Assembly: GCA_029964075.1 (NCBI GenBank)
Contig: CM057135.1
Coordinates: 28,199,366 to 28,263,365 of the forward strand
Length of the DNA stretch: 64,000 nt
DNA from: Patiria pectinifera
Lineage: Eukaryota; Echinodermata; Asteroidea; Valvatida; Asterinidae
Direction: 5' to 3'
Positions 36,481 through 49,700 of the stretch are shown in pieces. The notes below the pieces were generated by a model. The model searched no databases. It saw only the letters and a program-made list of their open reading frames with translations, and was not told the DNA's origin. Positions within the stretch are counted from its first letter, which is position 1. The number at the start of each line of letters is the position of its first letter. The translations under genes were made by a program, and so were the position numbers.

Positions 36481-37767
36481 TCTTTGGACTGAAGTACAAT
36501 TGGCTTGATAACTTGAACTTATATACTTTCTGCCACAACTGAATTCCCAATTTTTCTTTGATAATGTCCACAGTTTCCACCCGCAACAAGAATAAGTGCG
36601 CTTTAGAAATCTCGTAAAGACACGCCAAACAACAAAGTATGTGGGGGAAATATCAACATCTCTTTCAAAATGATAAGAAATCCGCTGTGAAATTTAGAAT
36701 TAACGAATGAATGAAGTAAGGTGTTTCTGCCGCCGACATAAATCCCTTGTCGATAATGGCATGACTGTTTTAATTTGAATACAATTACTTGAAGTCCTGG
36801 CCTTTACTGTATAAATGTGAATTTTACACCGGTCAGGCTTTTGAGAATGGGAAGGCTCACGATTATTAGAGAACATTCAGCTTGCTCCATTGGGATGACT
36901 TTTACATTCGTCTCCAAACACGGACTGCAAAATGACCCCGCGCCCAAAAGTACAAGTCAGCGAGTGATGTCGCAAAACACACACACGTCATTAGCTAATT
37001 ATTAAAAGTGAAATTGATAACGCGGTTAAACGATAGCTTGAAGCTTCCGGCCAGTATGGATTATTTCAGCAAATGATTTACAGAGGTCCCCCTTCAGTTC
37101 TGCCTTTTTTCACCTCATGCCGTGAATGAAGAAAATAAAAACATGTACAGGGCCTACCGTACCAACATGACACACGCGTTGTGGGCTATACCGATGAAAT
37201 TATTCACGGCAGGCTGTCAACTTTTATGACAGCGATATAAGCATGAGTGGACATGCTGGAAAGGAACCTTCGCCCAGTCATGTGACTCGTTCTATTATCA
37301 CGCAAATTAAGGCGGGTGTATACGGGTACAAACTACAACGGCGGGGGTAAGGTACAGGTACTCGGTCACAATTCTATATAATGCCCTCCATTTGGACAAT
37401 ACACACCACCACCTCAGGGCCAACGACTAAAATGCAACCGAAATTGACGGTTACTGCACTGGGCCAACAATGCACCGCTATAGACACTAGTGCACTGCCG
37501 TAAACATGGCGCCTGTGTCTACTAGCTCGTGAATACAGATGCTCAGTCTGAAAATCGTTTCACTGGAAGGACTGAGAAAACTTGTCTCTGAAATGAGGAT
37601 GGTTCGATTGTTCTTCAGTGTGGAAGGATGCTTCATTGATCACTCGTGGATGCCTTAGACTGCAGACTTCCTCCTTGTGTGAGTATAATCACAACACACG
37701 TACTAATATGCGTGTACAAATCCTTGCGTGCTGAAATATAGGATCTGATCTCAGTACAGAAATCATC

Positions 37768-40700
37768 ATGTTCTCTCCGATGACCGCCGCAAGGGCTTTA
37801 TACAAGACGTTTGTTGGTCCTTCGGAGGAAGAAGATGAAGATGGTACCAAGAGGTGGGTATTTGTGTTCCTTCCTCCATGGTATGACGAGAATATACATC
37901 AGTTATGCGTTTGGGCCGGCCACACAATACCGAAATGTGTCAGTCACACATTCCAGTGTTCAAAATATGTAACCAATACCTGCTTGTTTGTCTAGTATGC
38001 TTGCACAACTGTGGCTTAAAACTGCGCCTATCTGTTTTACATGTCGTGCATATCAGGTATTTGATAGCCTGGAATCCAACCCGTAACAACATAACGAAAT
38101 GTCTGTGGGGGAGGGATTACCATGGCTTTGACGAAACCACCTGTGTGATGCCTAGGCTGTTGGGGTCAGGCTATTTAGAGGCAACGATCCGCACCATATC
38201 ATATGACCTCACAACAATATGGAAAATGCTACTGGGAATACCATCCGATGGCTGTAAAAAGTCTGGGAAATAATATTATGCCGTGTAGACTAAATGCGAA
38301 CTGTGTGTACGTGCGGACTGCGAAACTGCTCTTCACATGCAGTAAAACATCTCATCCACTCGCCCGTGTTTTCAATGGTTGCACGCATTGTTTTTGTTAC
38401 GGATGATGCACCGCACCAGCCAATCAATACGATAATCAGATTTTAACCTTGCACGGCTGCATGCGTGTGTATATTACATGCACATCGAAGTAAAAAGGAT
38501 GAGTTCTCTGAAACCCACGGTTTCAAGATGAATCATGTGCTATGTGTGACTGATGCAGGGAGGAGTGCAGGCCGATGATGCATGTCGATCGCAGTGTTCT
38601 AAAACGGATCCGTCTAAAAAATAGTAAAGCACTTCCGCCACCGCACAATGTCTTCCAGAACACGCTTTTCGCCTTATGATGAATACGTTTTTCTCTATGG
38701 ACTCACACCAATCCTGTAAGTAGGCTCTAACATTTGAAGTACAAAATTGTGGCAGAAACCTAAGAACACTCTGAAAACACTCTAGTTAATTTTGACAAGG
38801 AAGCAGTCAAACCTGCACCCAGGTAACCTAGCTGTAGTCAGCTGGGTGCAAGATCTAGTCAAATCTAAATAAACTATATAGGCTACAGTGTGGAATCCTG
38901 AAATGATTATTTATGGTTGGCGTATGTAACTTTTTTTCCCAAAGATATTTTGAACAAACAATGAAACTGACATCCATCTGTAGCAAGTCGTAGGGTATAA
39001 TTTTGATGGGATTTATGAAATGTGTGGTATATACCAAATCAAAAATTTAAGTCGATATCGTGTATGAAAGATTGCTTTTTAATGACAGAAATGCAATGAC
39101 GGCACCATTGTGCAGCGATGCTTTTTGTCTCCTTTATCATCATCGCAAAGTATTGAACATGACAGTGACTGATGAAATAGATGTATTTACCTCGGGCGGT
39201 GGCATACACGCCTACATAAATACGCTATCGATACCGTGTCCCGACATGACGCCTATATGCCTCTGGTCAACCTGCCACGCATGGGACGCAGGTGAAGATG
39301 TGATTCACAGCGTGGTACAAGGATAGAATAGGTGACCTTTGGATGGCACCTTTATAGAATGGGTCAAAGGTGCCGTGTTTGTTTTACGTATATAGACCTA
39401 CACTGGTGGTCCTTGTAGAAATGTTTCTATATTTGACCGCGGGATACATACTGCTCAAAAGAATGGCGCCATATTGTTCACACGGAAGTTCCATTTACAA
39501 TGTACATGTATGTACATGTACATGAACATAGGGCCTATGCAAAAAAATTGCTGGTTCTTTAAAAAAAAAATAGTAATTACAAAACTGTAATTCCATGCGT
39601 TATTGTAAATCCCTATATCCAACGCATTCATAGCATTTCGTTGACATGCTAAATACATCTATGCAGATCATGTTTCTTACATAAAATCACACATGGCATG
39701 AAAAAATAACGTTTTGAAATGTGATATGTGTGTAATGAATGTTAAGTATCAGCTGTTGTAAAACAGAGGATCCTAGTTCCGTGATAATTGTCGAAGCCAG
39801 CAAAATATCAAACAATCTTTTTCGAAACAAACGAACACCGTGTTAAACATGATCGACCAAAGAACACCAGAACATAAAAATATACACACTAAAACAAGTA
39901 ACGAAGAAAGTCATTTACCAAAATAAAAAACAGTGAGATTTGTCATCATTCATTCACATTATGATAAACGCAAAAAAATGCAGCAATATCGCAGGAATGT
40001 ACGTCATTTAGAAATGAAACGAAAAATAACTTACCTGTTTTCAGAACCTTGAAATCGAAACAATAACATATACCAAGTCATGTAGATAGTACTGCAACAG
40101 GTCTTATGCTCGCTTGAGAATTCCTGGAATGTGTAACAAAATGTTATTTCAATATTAATAGGATTTGAGTCATATTTTTTCTCCGGTAAAATTTTGTTTT
40201 CATGTTCTCAGATATCGATATATACAGACAGACTATACATGTATACAGACAGACATACTTGGAAGTTAACTGAGCTCCAATTTATACTGAAATGAACGCA
40301 TGCATGGCTATACAAAAATCTTGTGTTGGTGATAAAAAATGAGCTACAAGGCTTAGAGTATAGGCCTATCGTGAAAAACACATTGCAAATAATATGGTTT
40401 GAGATCATTTTGGAGAAAATTTCCAAGCCATGTTCGAATATGTTGTGAAATGAAATCAATGTAGTTGTTATCCATTTTGAAAATATTCTTTCAAAATAAA
40501 TGTCGCCTCAAACATACATTAATGGTAAAAAAAATTAAGAAATCATATTATTTATGTAATTACTTTTCAATCCCATTTCTATTTCTAAGAGCATTTTGAA
40601 AATATATTAGGAACTGTAATTTTATGCAGTGCACCTGATAAGGTGTCACCATCAAAAACAAAATGATGATTTTACGATGACTCGATCTATAATCTTAGAT

Positions 40701-43700
40701 CATAATCTGCTTAAGTGGTGGCCATGCACGGAATTGCAAATATGTTAAGAGCGTTAAAAGCTAATGCAGAGTCACAATGGACTTTACCTCTAATACCCAC
40801 GATCAATGGTCATCCTACCACTTTGAGAGATTTTTGGTTTAAATTAAAGTTGTCCATATTAAATGCATTCAAACCTTGTAAATTACAGGGCGAGTAAAAA
40901 AAAAGCGGAACCCAAACCCCCAAAATTATATTTCATAGTTAAAAAAAATATGTAGCACCAAACATAACAATGACTATAGAAAGCCAATTTCATAAGCTAC
41001 TTTTAGATGAAACAAATACTGAAATTACTCAATCTGTATAAAGAATATCACTATTAAACGCAATGACACTAAGACCTGTTTCGTCCAAATTATTTTAGTG
41101 TGTATTCTTACTGTCTGGAACAACGATAAAATTACTTGTTTCAACAGCTGTCAACAACTGTAGTGCACAAAATCTATATTAACAACGCTGGTTAGGCAAG
41201 CAATATGATTTATAAAATCCACTTTTTTTAAAAGACGGGCCTTCAAAAGGACTTTATTTAATATTTTTTACTTTTAAAGTTTAAACTACAGTTTATCGCT
41301 GGTGATGTTTGAAGACAATTGTGACGACGATTCTTGAAGTCGCATTTTTGGACGAAAGAGGTTTTAGGGTCATTGTGTTTAAATGGTAATATTCTTTGAA
41401 CAGATTGAGCAATTTCAGTAATTTGTTTTTATCTAAAACTAGCTTATGAAATTGGCTTTCGAATTATTATTATTTTTTGGTGCTACATCATTTTTTAATT
41501 ATGAAATATAATTTGTTAGGTTTTGGTTCCGCTTTTCTTTGACTCGCCCTGCATCAGTCAAAAGAAGGTCAAGAGACGGGTCGTTATCTGTTTTCATAAG
41601 GAATGCAAGGTTAGCTGATTGTTTACATAGAAGGTTAAAATGCCGCATCTCAAAACAACATCATGATCTACAAGAGGGAATGATTAAATTAGATCTAAGT
41701 AATTTTTCGTTGATTGAATCTGCCTGAGAACTAAAACCGAATATCAAAAATAAGGACATAACAAAAAAGTGACCTGGGACTATCCCCCCCCCCCAAAAAA
41801 AAAGTGTACAAGACAAAGTCGCAAATAAAAGATTTCGTGTAAAATGAGAAGAAGAAAAAAATGAAACAGAGCACGGATTGGTACCGTACGTTATCAAAAC
41901 TTAAATTGGTGTGTCCAATCGTATGAATAAAACCACAGCTGAAATGACTAATATGTCCACCATGCATTGATGCTATTTTTTACTCAAACCTCTTTCTTTA
42001 TCAGCGTCGTTATATTTTGCCGCCATTTTTTTTCATTCTTTACTGCAGTAACTCCAATGAATGATTCATATTTATGGCATTTAATACGGCATGCCATTTT
42101 GGTTAATCATTAAACAGCAAGTTATCTTTGTTCGACTTTGAACCGCTCTAAAATCAGTTTGGAATCAAGCTTGTGTTGAAGAATTTTACGCCAACGAGGA
42201 CTTAAACTTAGGTAAATATTAACGAAACTAGTTTATTTCACTACTAATAATACTTGTTGCGTATTCTTATGGGCATGTTTACATTATGAATGATACAAAG
42301 CTATATTATTATGTTAATGACCAGGTCATTGTGAATGTGCTGCGCTGTGCGTCGTGCCGAGTTTCAAAATGGAGGATGAAGTTAGCTTTGTGTGGTTACC
42401 ACGTACATGTACATGTACGTACACGTTGAGAAGTATATCGTCGCTGAAAATATGCTGGTGGAGGATTTTTTCCTTACATTGCTTCGCAAATACTGGTAGT
42501 TATTGAGTTGTTAAAAATGGAATCTACTTGACATTATTGGCATAAATATGTAAACGAAGGATTTTTAATTCATATATGCTATCAAGGACACCAATTGATG
42601 AATACAGAACTAGTATTCACTGTTATACATTCAGCTTCAGAGTCGGATAGAGGAATATGGAGACATTTTGAACGCACGTTGCAGATGGTTCTTTTATTGG
42701 GAACCAATTCCATTGTACTGTGTCAATGCACAACATGAATGGAATTTAATAAGCTGTTGGAGACACATAAAAAGGTCTATCGTTCGTGCTTGGTTTAGAC
42801 GGTTAAAACCGTACATGTTTACCGAGTGTCGAAAAATATTTGTTCGCAAGTTTCTTTGAGGGAAACTGATTGAATATCGATTGAGTATGGGCTAAAAAAT
42901 TATTTTGAATGAAATTTTTGGTGTCTCATTTATTTCGTTTTTGTATCTACAATATTTGGACCGGAGTTTTAATTCTGTATTTGTTCTCAAGTTTCTTTGA
43001 GGGAAACTGATTGAATATCGATTGAATATGGGCTACAAATTGATTTTGAATGAAATTTTTGGTGTCACATTTATTTCGTCTTTGTATCTTCAATATTTGG
43101 ACCGGAGTTTTAATTTCGCATTTGTGCTCAACTTTCACTGGTGGAAACTGATTGGAAATTAGTTGAACATTGGTTGAACATTTTGAATGAAAGATATGGT
43201 CTCAATCTTTTTTCTTTGTATCTACAATATTTAGACCGGACTTTCAATTCCATAAAAGAAAAACACTGTGTAGACCACACGGTGAAAATATTCAAAGTTT
43301 GACCTTTAACTGATTTTTCCTTTACTTATATAACCTCACAAAATGTGTGTTGATGTTGTATGACGAAGTAGGCTCATGCATGCAAATGCTTATTCCGAGA
43401 GGTTTATCATTCCCGCCTTCCAACGAAGTTATTCAGGAGATGCATCAACTTGAGTATTCGCATTCACTGGACTGCATCTGCATCCGCGAATTAGTGGCAC
43501 CTGCCCGGCATGATCAATAGAAATAACTTCACGACGGAAACTACCGTGGAATACACCGGAATCCCTTGGGTTGAAATCGCTTTCCGCGTGAAGAGGCCGG
43601 GTTCTCGACCCTTAAAGACAGGATCGTTTGATTTCCTTCCATTTTTTTTCGTTTCCAATAATAACACCACTCAAAATCAAAAGAAGAATGTTCAAAACCT

Positions 43701-46700
43701 AACAAGTTGACGTTTCAGCTCAATCTGATACTACACTTTTCGAGGACACAGTGAAAAACCGTGCACAACCTTTTGATTATGCGAAACATGATTTCGCCAA
43801 TAGCATGCACTTTAATTCCAAAAATTGACTGATCGTCGGAAATCACCTTAATACATTTCTTGATTTCTTCGAAATGACAGCAGGTCAGACGGAATCCTTT
43901 CACGAGATATTTAGTACATGTACCAGTACGGTATTTAATCTAAGTCAGACTTTATGGTATTTAATCTAAGTCAGGCTTCTTTTGCGATAAATGCAAATGA
44001 TCCTATTGTGCCTTAAAATGTAGTTGGTATGAATGACTTCAGAAATTACGATCTAATTTGTCCGGTTTAGATTTGAAGGATTTATGGCCGGTGTAAACCT
44101 GCGTCTTCTAACGATTGTTCTCGAAAGCACCAGAGACAATCATGGCTTAAAACTTTCGACCGAAAAGAAAATCAACCAGTTTAAAAATCAAACTCAGAAT
44201 GAGTATCGGGTGACGCACTCAAAAACCTAAAAAAAATTCGTTCTCCCGGCGCTAAAGACCCATCCGGGCACTCCATTCTGTCACGAAGGCCCCCTTCAAT
44301 GGCGTCAGCATTGTGTTAGCTATTGTTCAGATAATCCGTCATGGGGCAGTTGCTTATACAATAGCATGCGCAATGGTTTCTCCATTGAAGGGGGCTGGTG
44401 AGTGTACAGTGATCACGCGCTCGGATTCGTGTAATGTATATATCCCACCCATATTTATACTCTCTAAATTCCAAAGAATGAAACTAGGGACTAGACGTTT
44501 TAGAGTGAAAATCACTCTCATTTTCAATTGAAATAGTCTGAAAAAAGAACCACTTCAGTCGAAGCTCGAGTGAAAACTCGATCTTTACGATTGAACAAAT
44601 TTCACTCTAAAACGTCTAGTCCCTAGTTTCCGACTGTGGGATTGAATCTTCACTCGAATGGAGTGAATTTTCACTCTTTGGAATTTAGCGAGTATCTTGC
44701 AGAACAACCTCACACCAGGGCTGCAGAGGTTTTTTTTTGCGTGTGTGTGTGTGTGATTTTCCGTTTTTAATATTTAATTTTCAAAAGCAAATCAAATTTT
44801 GGAAACACTTTTTTTCTGAAGATATCTTTCTTCTTGTTTTGCTTTACAGAGAGGACGCGGGCGAGAAGGAGGACAGCGGAAGCGATTCTGACGGGGGAAC
44901 TTCAGCCGATCCTCCCGGTCTGCGGGATTCTCTCAAACACACACCCGCAGGAGATGACACGGAGGTTCGGCTCCAGGAGTCCGAGATAATTGCAGCCGAT
45001 ACAGCGGCCGAGGTGTACACGGTGAGAACGGAGGAATTTTCTGCCAGGTTATCTGCCCTGCCACTTGGAGAGATTGTAGACGATGAGGAGGAGGAGGTGA
45101 CAACTGGAGATATTATCCCGGGTAATGGGAGCGGCGCTTCAAAAGACTCGGATGGCAGAGTGATTACTTTACCTGAGGATATACGCACTGTTATTAACCC
45201 TGCCGTCAAATCAGCACACGACACCGTGGATGGAAAGGACAGGACTGCTGATTATGAATTACCCGAGCTTGATTCAGAACAGGATAAAAATGCTCAGTTG
45301 AACAATGACTTCGGTGATCGCATGTTGCAACAAGACAACGACAGCTATGGAGATATTGAACAAGATCAGCGTGAGGGAAATGAGCTAGAGTTGGACTCGG
45401 ACTCCAATTCAGACACTGATTCATCATCCAATACCAGTGATGAAACAATGTCAACTGTTCGAGAAAACACTGAAAGCTGTCAACTTGAGTCTGAAGACCG
45501 AAATGAATTTGGTGAGGGGGATGACAGTTGCGAAGAAAACAGTGAATCATGGCCGAGCGAGGATGAAGAACATATTTATATCGCACCCGACCTGGAATTT
45601 CCTTTTTATCAAACAAATGTAGAACTGGAACAAACTATCAACGTTGAAGAACTTTTGGAAAATTTGGACAAGAAAATCGTTCTCGAGCCTCCAAAACCTG
45701 ACAAGGAAAGATACAGCCCCAGGCCCATCTCTAACGAAGAACTTGACAACGCATTGAAGATTCTCCGGAGTGGAAAACCCCAACAGAAGAGGTCGTGGTT
45801 CAGTTTGGACAACGTCTCAAGTTCGAAACCGAATCGATCTTTTGCTCTTTGTTACGGAGAAAGGAGAAATTCAGCCGGGGATGATAATGAGCCTAGTAGC
45901 CCCGAAGGAAATGGAATCGTCTTCAGTTTGACTGGCATATCAAAGGACAAGCACCGTTCACATTCTGCAGATGAACATCTCGGAGAAATGGAGAATTACA
46001 TTCCAAGTGAACTATCTGTTGAAGACCTTGTGTTTCCCCGCCCAGCATCCGCTCCAAAGGAGTTCTCTTTAGATCCTGAGCAGGTGACATGGCGAGATGA
46101 CAACCCGTATACACCTTCAGATGAACATTTCATAATGGCGACCCCGCAATCACCCCCTGAGACTATTGCTGACGATGGTCATACCAAACTAAGGCCAGTC
46201 TCGCCTTTGGACTCAAATCAGTTCCCGACGACGAATGAAGATCCGGCAATGCCAGTTGCAGAAAGCGCTCCATATGATCATTACAATCCTTTTGATAAGC
46301 ATCGTGAAGATGAAAAATCTTACATACCAAACACACCACCACATGAAGATGCTGCATATCCAGGCCAAGAATCTAATCCAGAGGAGACGCCATATCAACC
46401 TGAAGTTTCAAACCCGCCGTATGACGGTACTTACTCTCCACGTGCACAAGCTGATGCTATTCCAGAGACATTTGCATCTGATGACCCTCCACTTCCAAGT
46501 CCAATTTCTCCCTCCAGTTTAAACGATGATGCCGCCTTACCTGACCCACGGTTTGCACCAGAACCAATTACATTTGCTACCCCTTCGGAACCGAGATCAG
46601 AACCACACCCAGAGCTGGTTTACCAGCCTCCCACTGAGTTGCATTCTAGTTCACCGTCACTGACAGAACTCCATGCAGGGCCAACCTCTGAATTGGCGCT

Positions 46701-49700
46701 GCCATCGGCTCCCGAAACAACTCCAAATTTGCATTCAAATGTCCACGTTAAATTTGCTTCTGAATTTGATGAAAATCCTAAAGAATCTAATCCAGTGGAG
46801 ACGCCATATCAAACTGACGTTAAATACCCACCTTATGACGGTACTTACTCCCCACGTGCACAATCACCCAGAGCAGATGCATTTCCAGGCCCGGAATCTA
46901 TTCCAGAAACATTTGCATCTGATGACCCTCCACTTCCAAGTCCAATTTCTCTCTCTAGTTTAAACGATGATGCCGCCTTACCTGACCCACGGTTTGCACC
47001 AGAACCAATTACATTTGCTACCCCTTCGGAACCGAGATCAGAACCACACCCAGAGCTGGTTCGCCAGCCTCCCACTGAGTTGCATTCCAGTTCACCGTCA
47101 CTGACAGAACTCCCTCAAGAGCCAACCTCTGATTGGGCGCTGCCATCGGCTCTCAAAACAACTCCAAATTTGCATTCAGATGTCCACGTTAAATTTGCTT
47201 CTGAATTTGATGAAAATCCTGAAGAATCTAATCCAGTAGAGACGCCATATCAACCTGACGTTAAATACCCACCTTATGACGGTACTTACTCCCCCCGTGG
47301 ACATTCACCCAGAGCAGATGCATTTCCGGGCCCGGAATCTATTCCAGAAACATTTGCATCTGTTGACCCTCCACTTCCAAGTCCAACTTCTCCCTCTAGT
47401 TTAAACGATGATGCCGCCTTACCTGACCCACGGTTTGCACCGGAACCAACATTTGCTGCCCCTTCGGAACCGAGATCGGAACCACACTCTGAGCTGGTTG
47501 ACCAGCCTCCCACTGAGTGGCAGTCTAGTTCGCCTCCACCAAGGACACCCTCTCCAGCGCCAACATCTGAGTGGTCACAACCGTCTGCTGCCGAAACAAC
47601 ACAAAGAAGTCAAATTTCTCCCCCTGGTTTAACCAATGATGTCGCGTTACGTGACTCAGAGTTTGCACCGGAACCAACATTTGCTGCCCCTTCGGAACCG
47701 AGATCGGAACCACACTCTGAGCTGGTTGACCAGCCTCCCACTGAGTGGCAGTCTAGTTCGCCTCCACCAAGGACACCCTCTCCAGCGCCAACATCTGAGT
47801 GGTCACAACCGTCTGCTGCCGAAGCAACACCACTCTTGGTACCAAATGTGGATGATGGATTTCCTTCTAAAGTTGATGAAAATCCTGACGAGTTTCCCCC
47901 ACCACCTCCAGTTGATGATGACGCTTACATCCCAAATGACAAATTTGATGACCTCCCTCCACCCCCTGAAGACATCAGTGTCCCACATGATCAAGTTAGT
48001 GATGAGGTAAATGATGAAATCTTAGAGCCAGAGGATTCACCGATGTCTCCGGAGCCGTATATTTCTGCATCAATTAAACACCCCAAAGTGTTTTATCCTC
48101 CATCACTGCAGACACATCCACAAGACGTAGAACACGAACAGTTCCCAAGGCAAATTATACATGAGCAACGTCCAGTTTTCTCATTGAAGCAAAAAAATTC
48201 AGCACTGAGTGAAATTGAGAATATTTTACCTGTAAAGAAAACCTACCCGACACTGCCACCCAAACCCAATCTCCAAAAACAAAAGGCAGTTACGGAAACT
48301 CCTATCAGATCATCATCGGTAACTGAAGAGAAGACACCAGTTGACCTTTCATCTCTAGACTCGAACCAACCCGATGAGGTAGCCCCAGACGAATCTCCAA
48401 TGTCTCCCGAACCTTACATTTCAGCATCAGTCAAGCTTCCTTCAGTCTTTTCTATGCCACAGTTTGAATCTCCAGTTTCATCCAAAGCTGAGCCATCATA
48501 CAGAGGAAATATAATAGAACATGAGCAGTTTCCTGTGTTTTCAAACGTCAATAGAGAACTGGCCTTTGCTGAACTGGAAAACATTGTACCAAAGCGCAAG
48601 GTGCCACCACCGGTGCCTCCAAAGCCAAGGTTTAAAAGACAAAAAATTGTGGAACCAGACTTGGTTTCGACTGGAGTTGCTGAAGTTGAATGCCCCATTG
48701 ATTTCTCCAGACTGGACCAAAAAGATCAAACCAATGATATTACCCCAGATCCAGAATTTGTTTCAGAAAAGCCTCTTCCTGTAACAGTAGAGGAAAGTTA
48801 TGGGACAGATGAAACAACTACCCAGGATGATGTAATAATAGAAGCCGGAATTTCTGTGTATCGGGAAGAATCGCAAGAAATCTACCATGTCCCTGGAAGA
48901 CAACAACCGGTGACACGGGCCGAGGCACCGGACGCTGGAGATTTGTCATATATCCCAAGAGATGAAACAACACCTCCTGAAGACGAGGTACCAATACAAT
49001 CTCAAGATGGTGTAGAAAATAGGTCACTTAATGAGTCAACGAGAGAGACAGTGCGAATAAATGCGAGGCTTTCCTTGCACCGGATGGAATCAGGAGAACA
49101 GTTCACAGAAACTGTCATCTCGATCCAAGAACAAGAAATCAAGGTTGAGGATCAACAAATCTCTTCATCAGACAGTGAGGAAGAGGTTTCTGTCTTTGCA
49201 AGTACAACTGGACGAAATGAAGACGAGGATGAGCTGTTTGGTAGTGAGAGATACAATGATGATGGCACATTTAGCACAGAAGACAATTACCATCCATCCG
49301 CTGCGCTCCCTGAAGCTTTCGAATCCTTTCCTGGTGCGAGTGCTCCCGCTGTGGACTCTAACAGCGATCATTTCGAGTCTCCTGAATTTTCATCAGCGGA
49401 TGAGTTTGTAGCAGAAGCTGATATTGCCATACGTAAGATGTCGGCAGCAATGAATGCGCATCATCTTAAGGAGATTACCTCATCCTCGTCTTCGAGCTCG
49501 GATGATTCGTCTGCATCATCAGACTCGGATGACAGTAGTTACGAGTCTGCTGAGGAGCACACATACATCGTGACAGAATCAGGAGAGGGTTTTGAGGAGG
49601 AGGATGACAATCAGGGGTATGGAGTAGTCTCGAGGCCGCTTCCACAGGTCATTGAAGAGGGAGAAGAAGAAGAAGAAGAATATGAAGAAGAGAAATATAG

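Larger units (their letters stand above)
34480..37767. other. Divergent intergenic region between STARD10 and the giant gene
   Basis: Both genes start outward from this 3.3 kb region. The STARD10 promoter should lie just above 34480. The giant gene's promoter probably lies near 37300-37700, where CpG content rises and gtaaacatggcgcctg (YY1-like) occurs at about 37500. A possible noncoding leader exon could end at the ttgtGTGAGTat site near 37680. The region also holds a hAT-like MITE and a member of the agagtgaaaatcactct family. No other gene was recognised. Confidence 0.5.

Noticed and set aside
37905-38273. 122-residue open frame after the first exon of the giant gene
   Set aside because: It lies in the intron, with no donor or acceptor logic and no recognisable domain.
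40715-41727. Two short coding-looking frames flanking the 666-bp inverted-arm element
   Set aside because: They could be a decayed coding remnant, but neither matches a family I recognise and both are short. Not annotated.
44737-44849. In-frame upstream extension of the giant exon (MRVCVCDFPF...)
   Set aside because: This reads through a GT repeat, a T-rich tract and the tttacag acceptor, so it is intron. The join to 37768-37853 fits in phase and gives a sensible acidic N-terminus.
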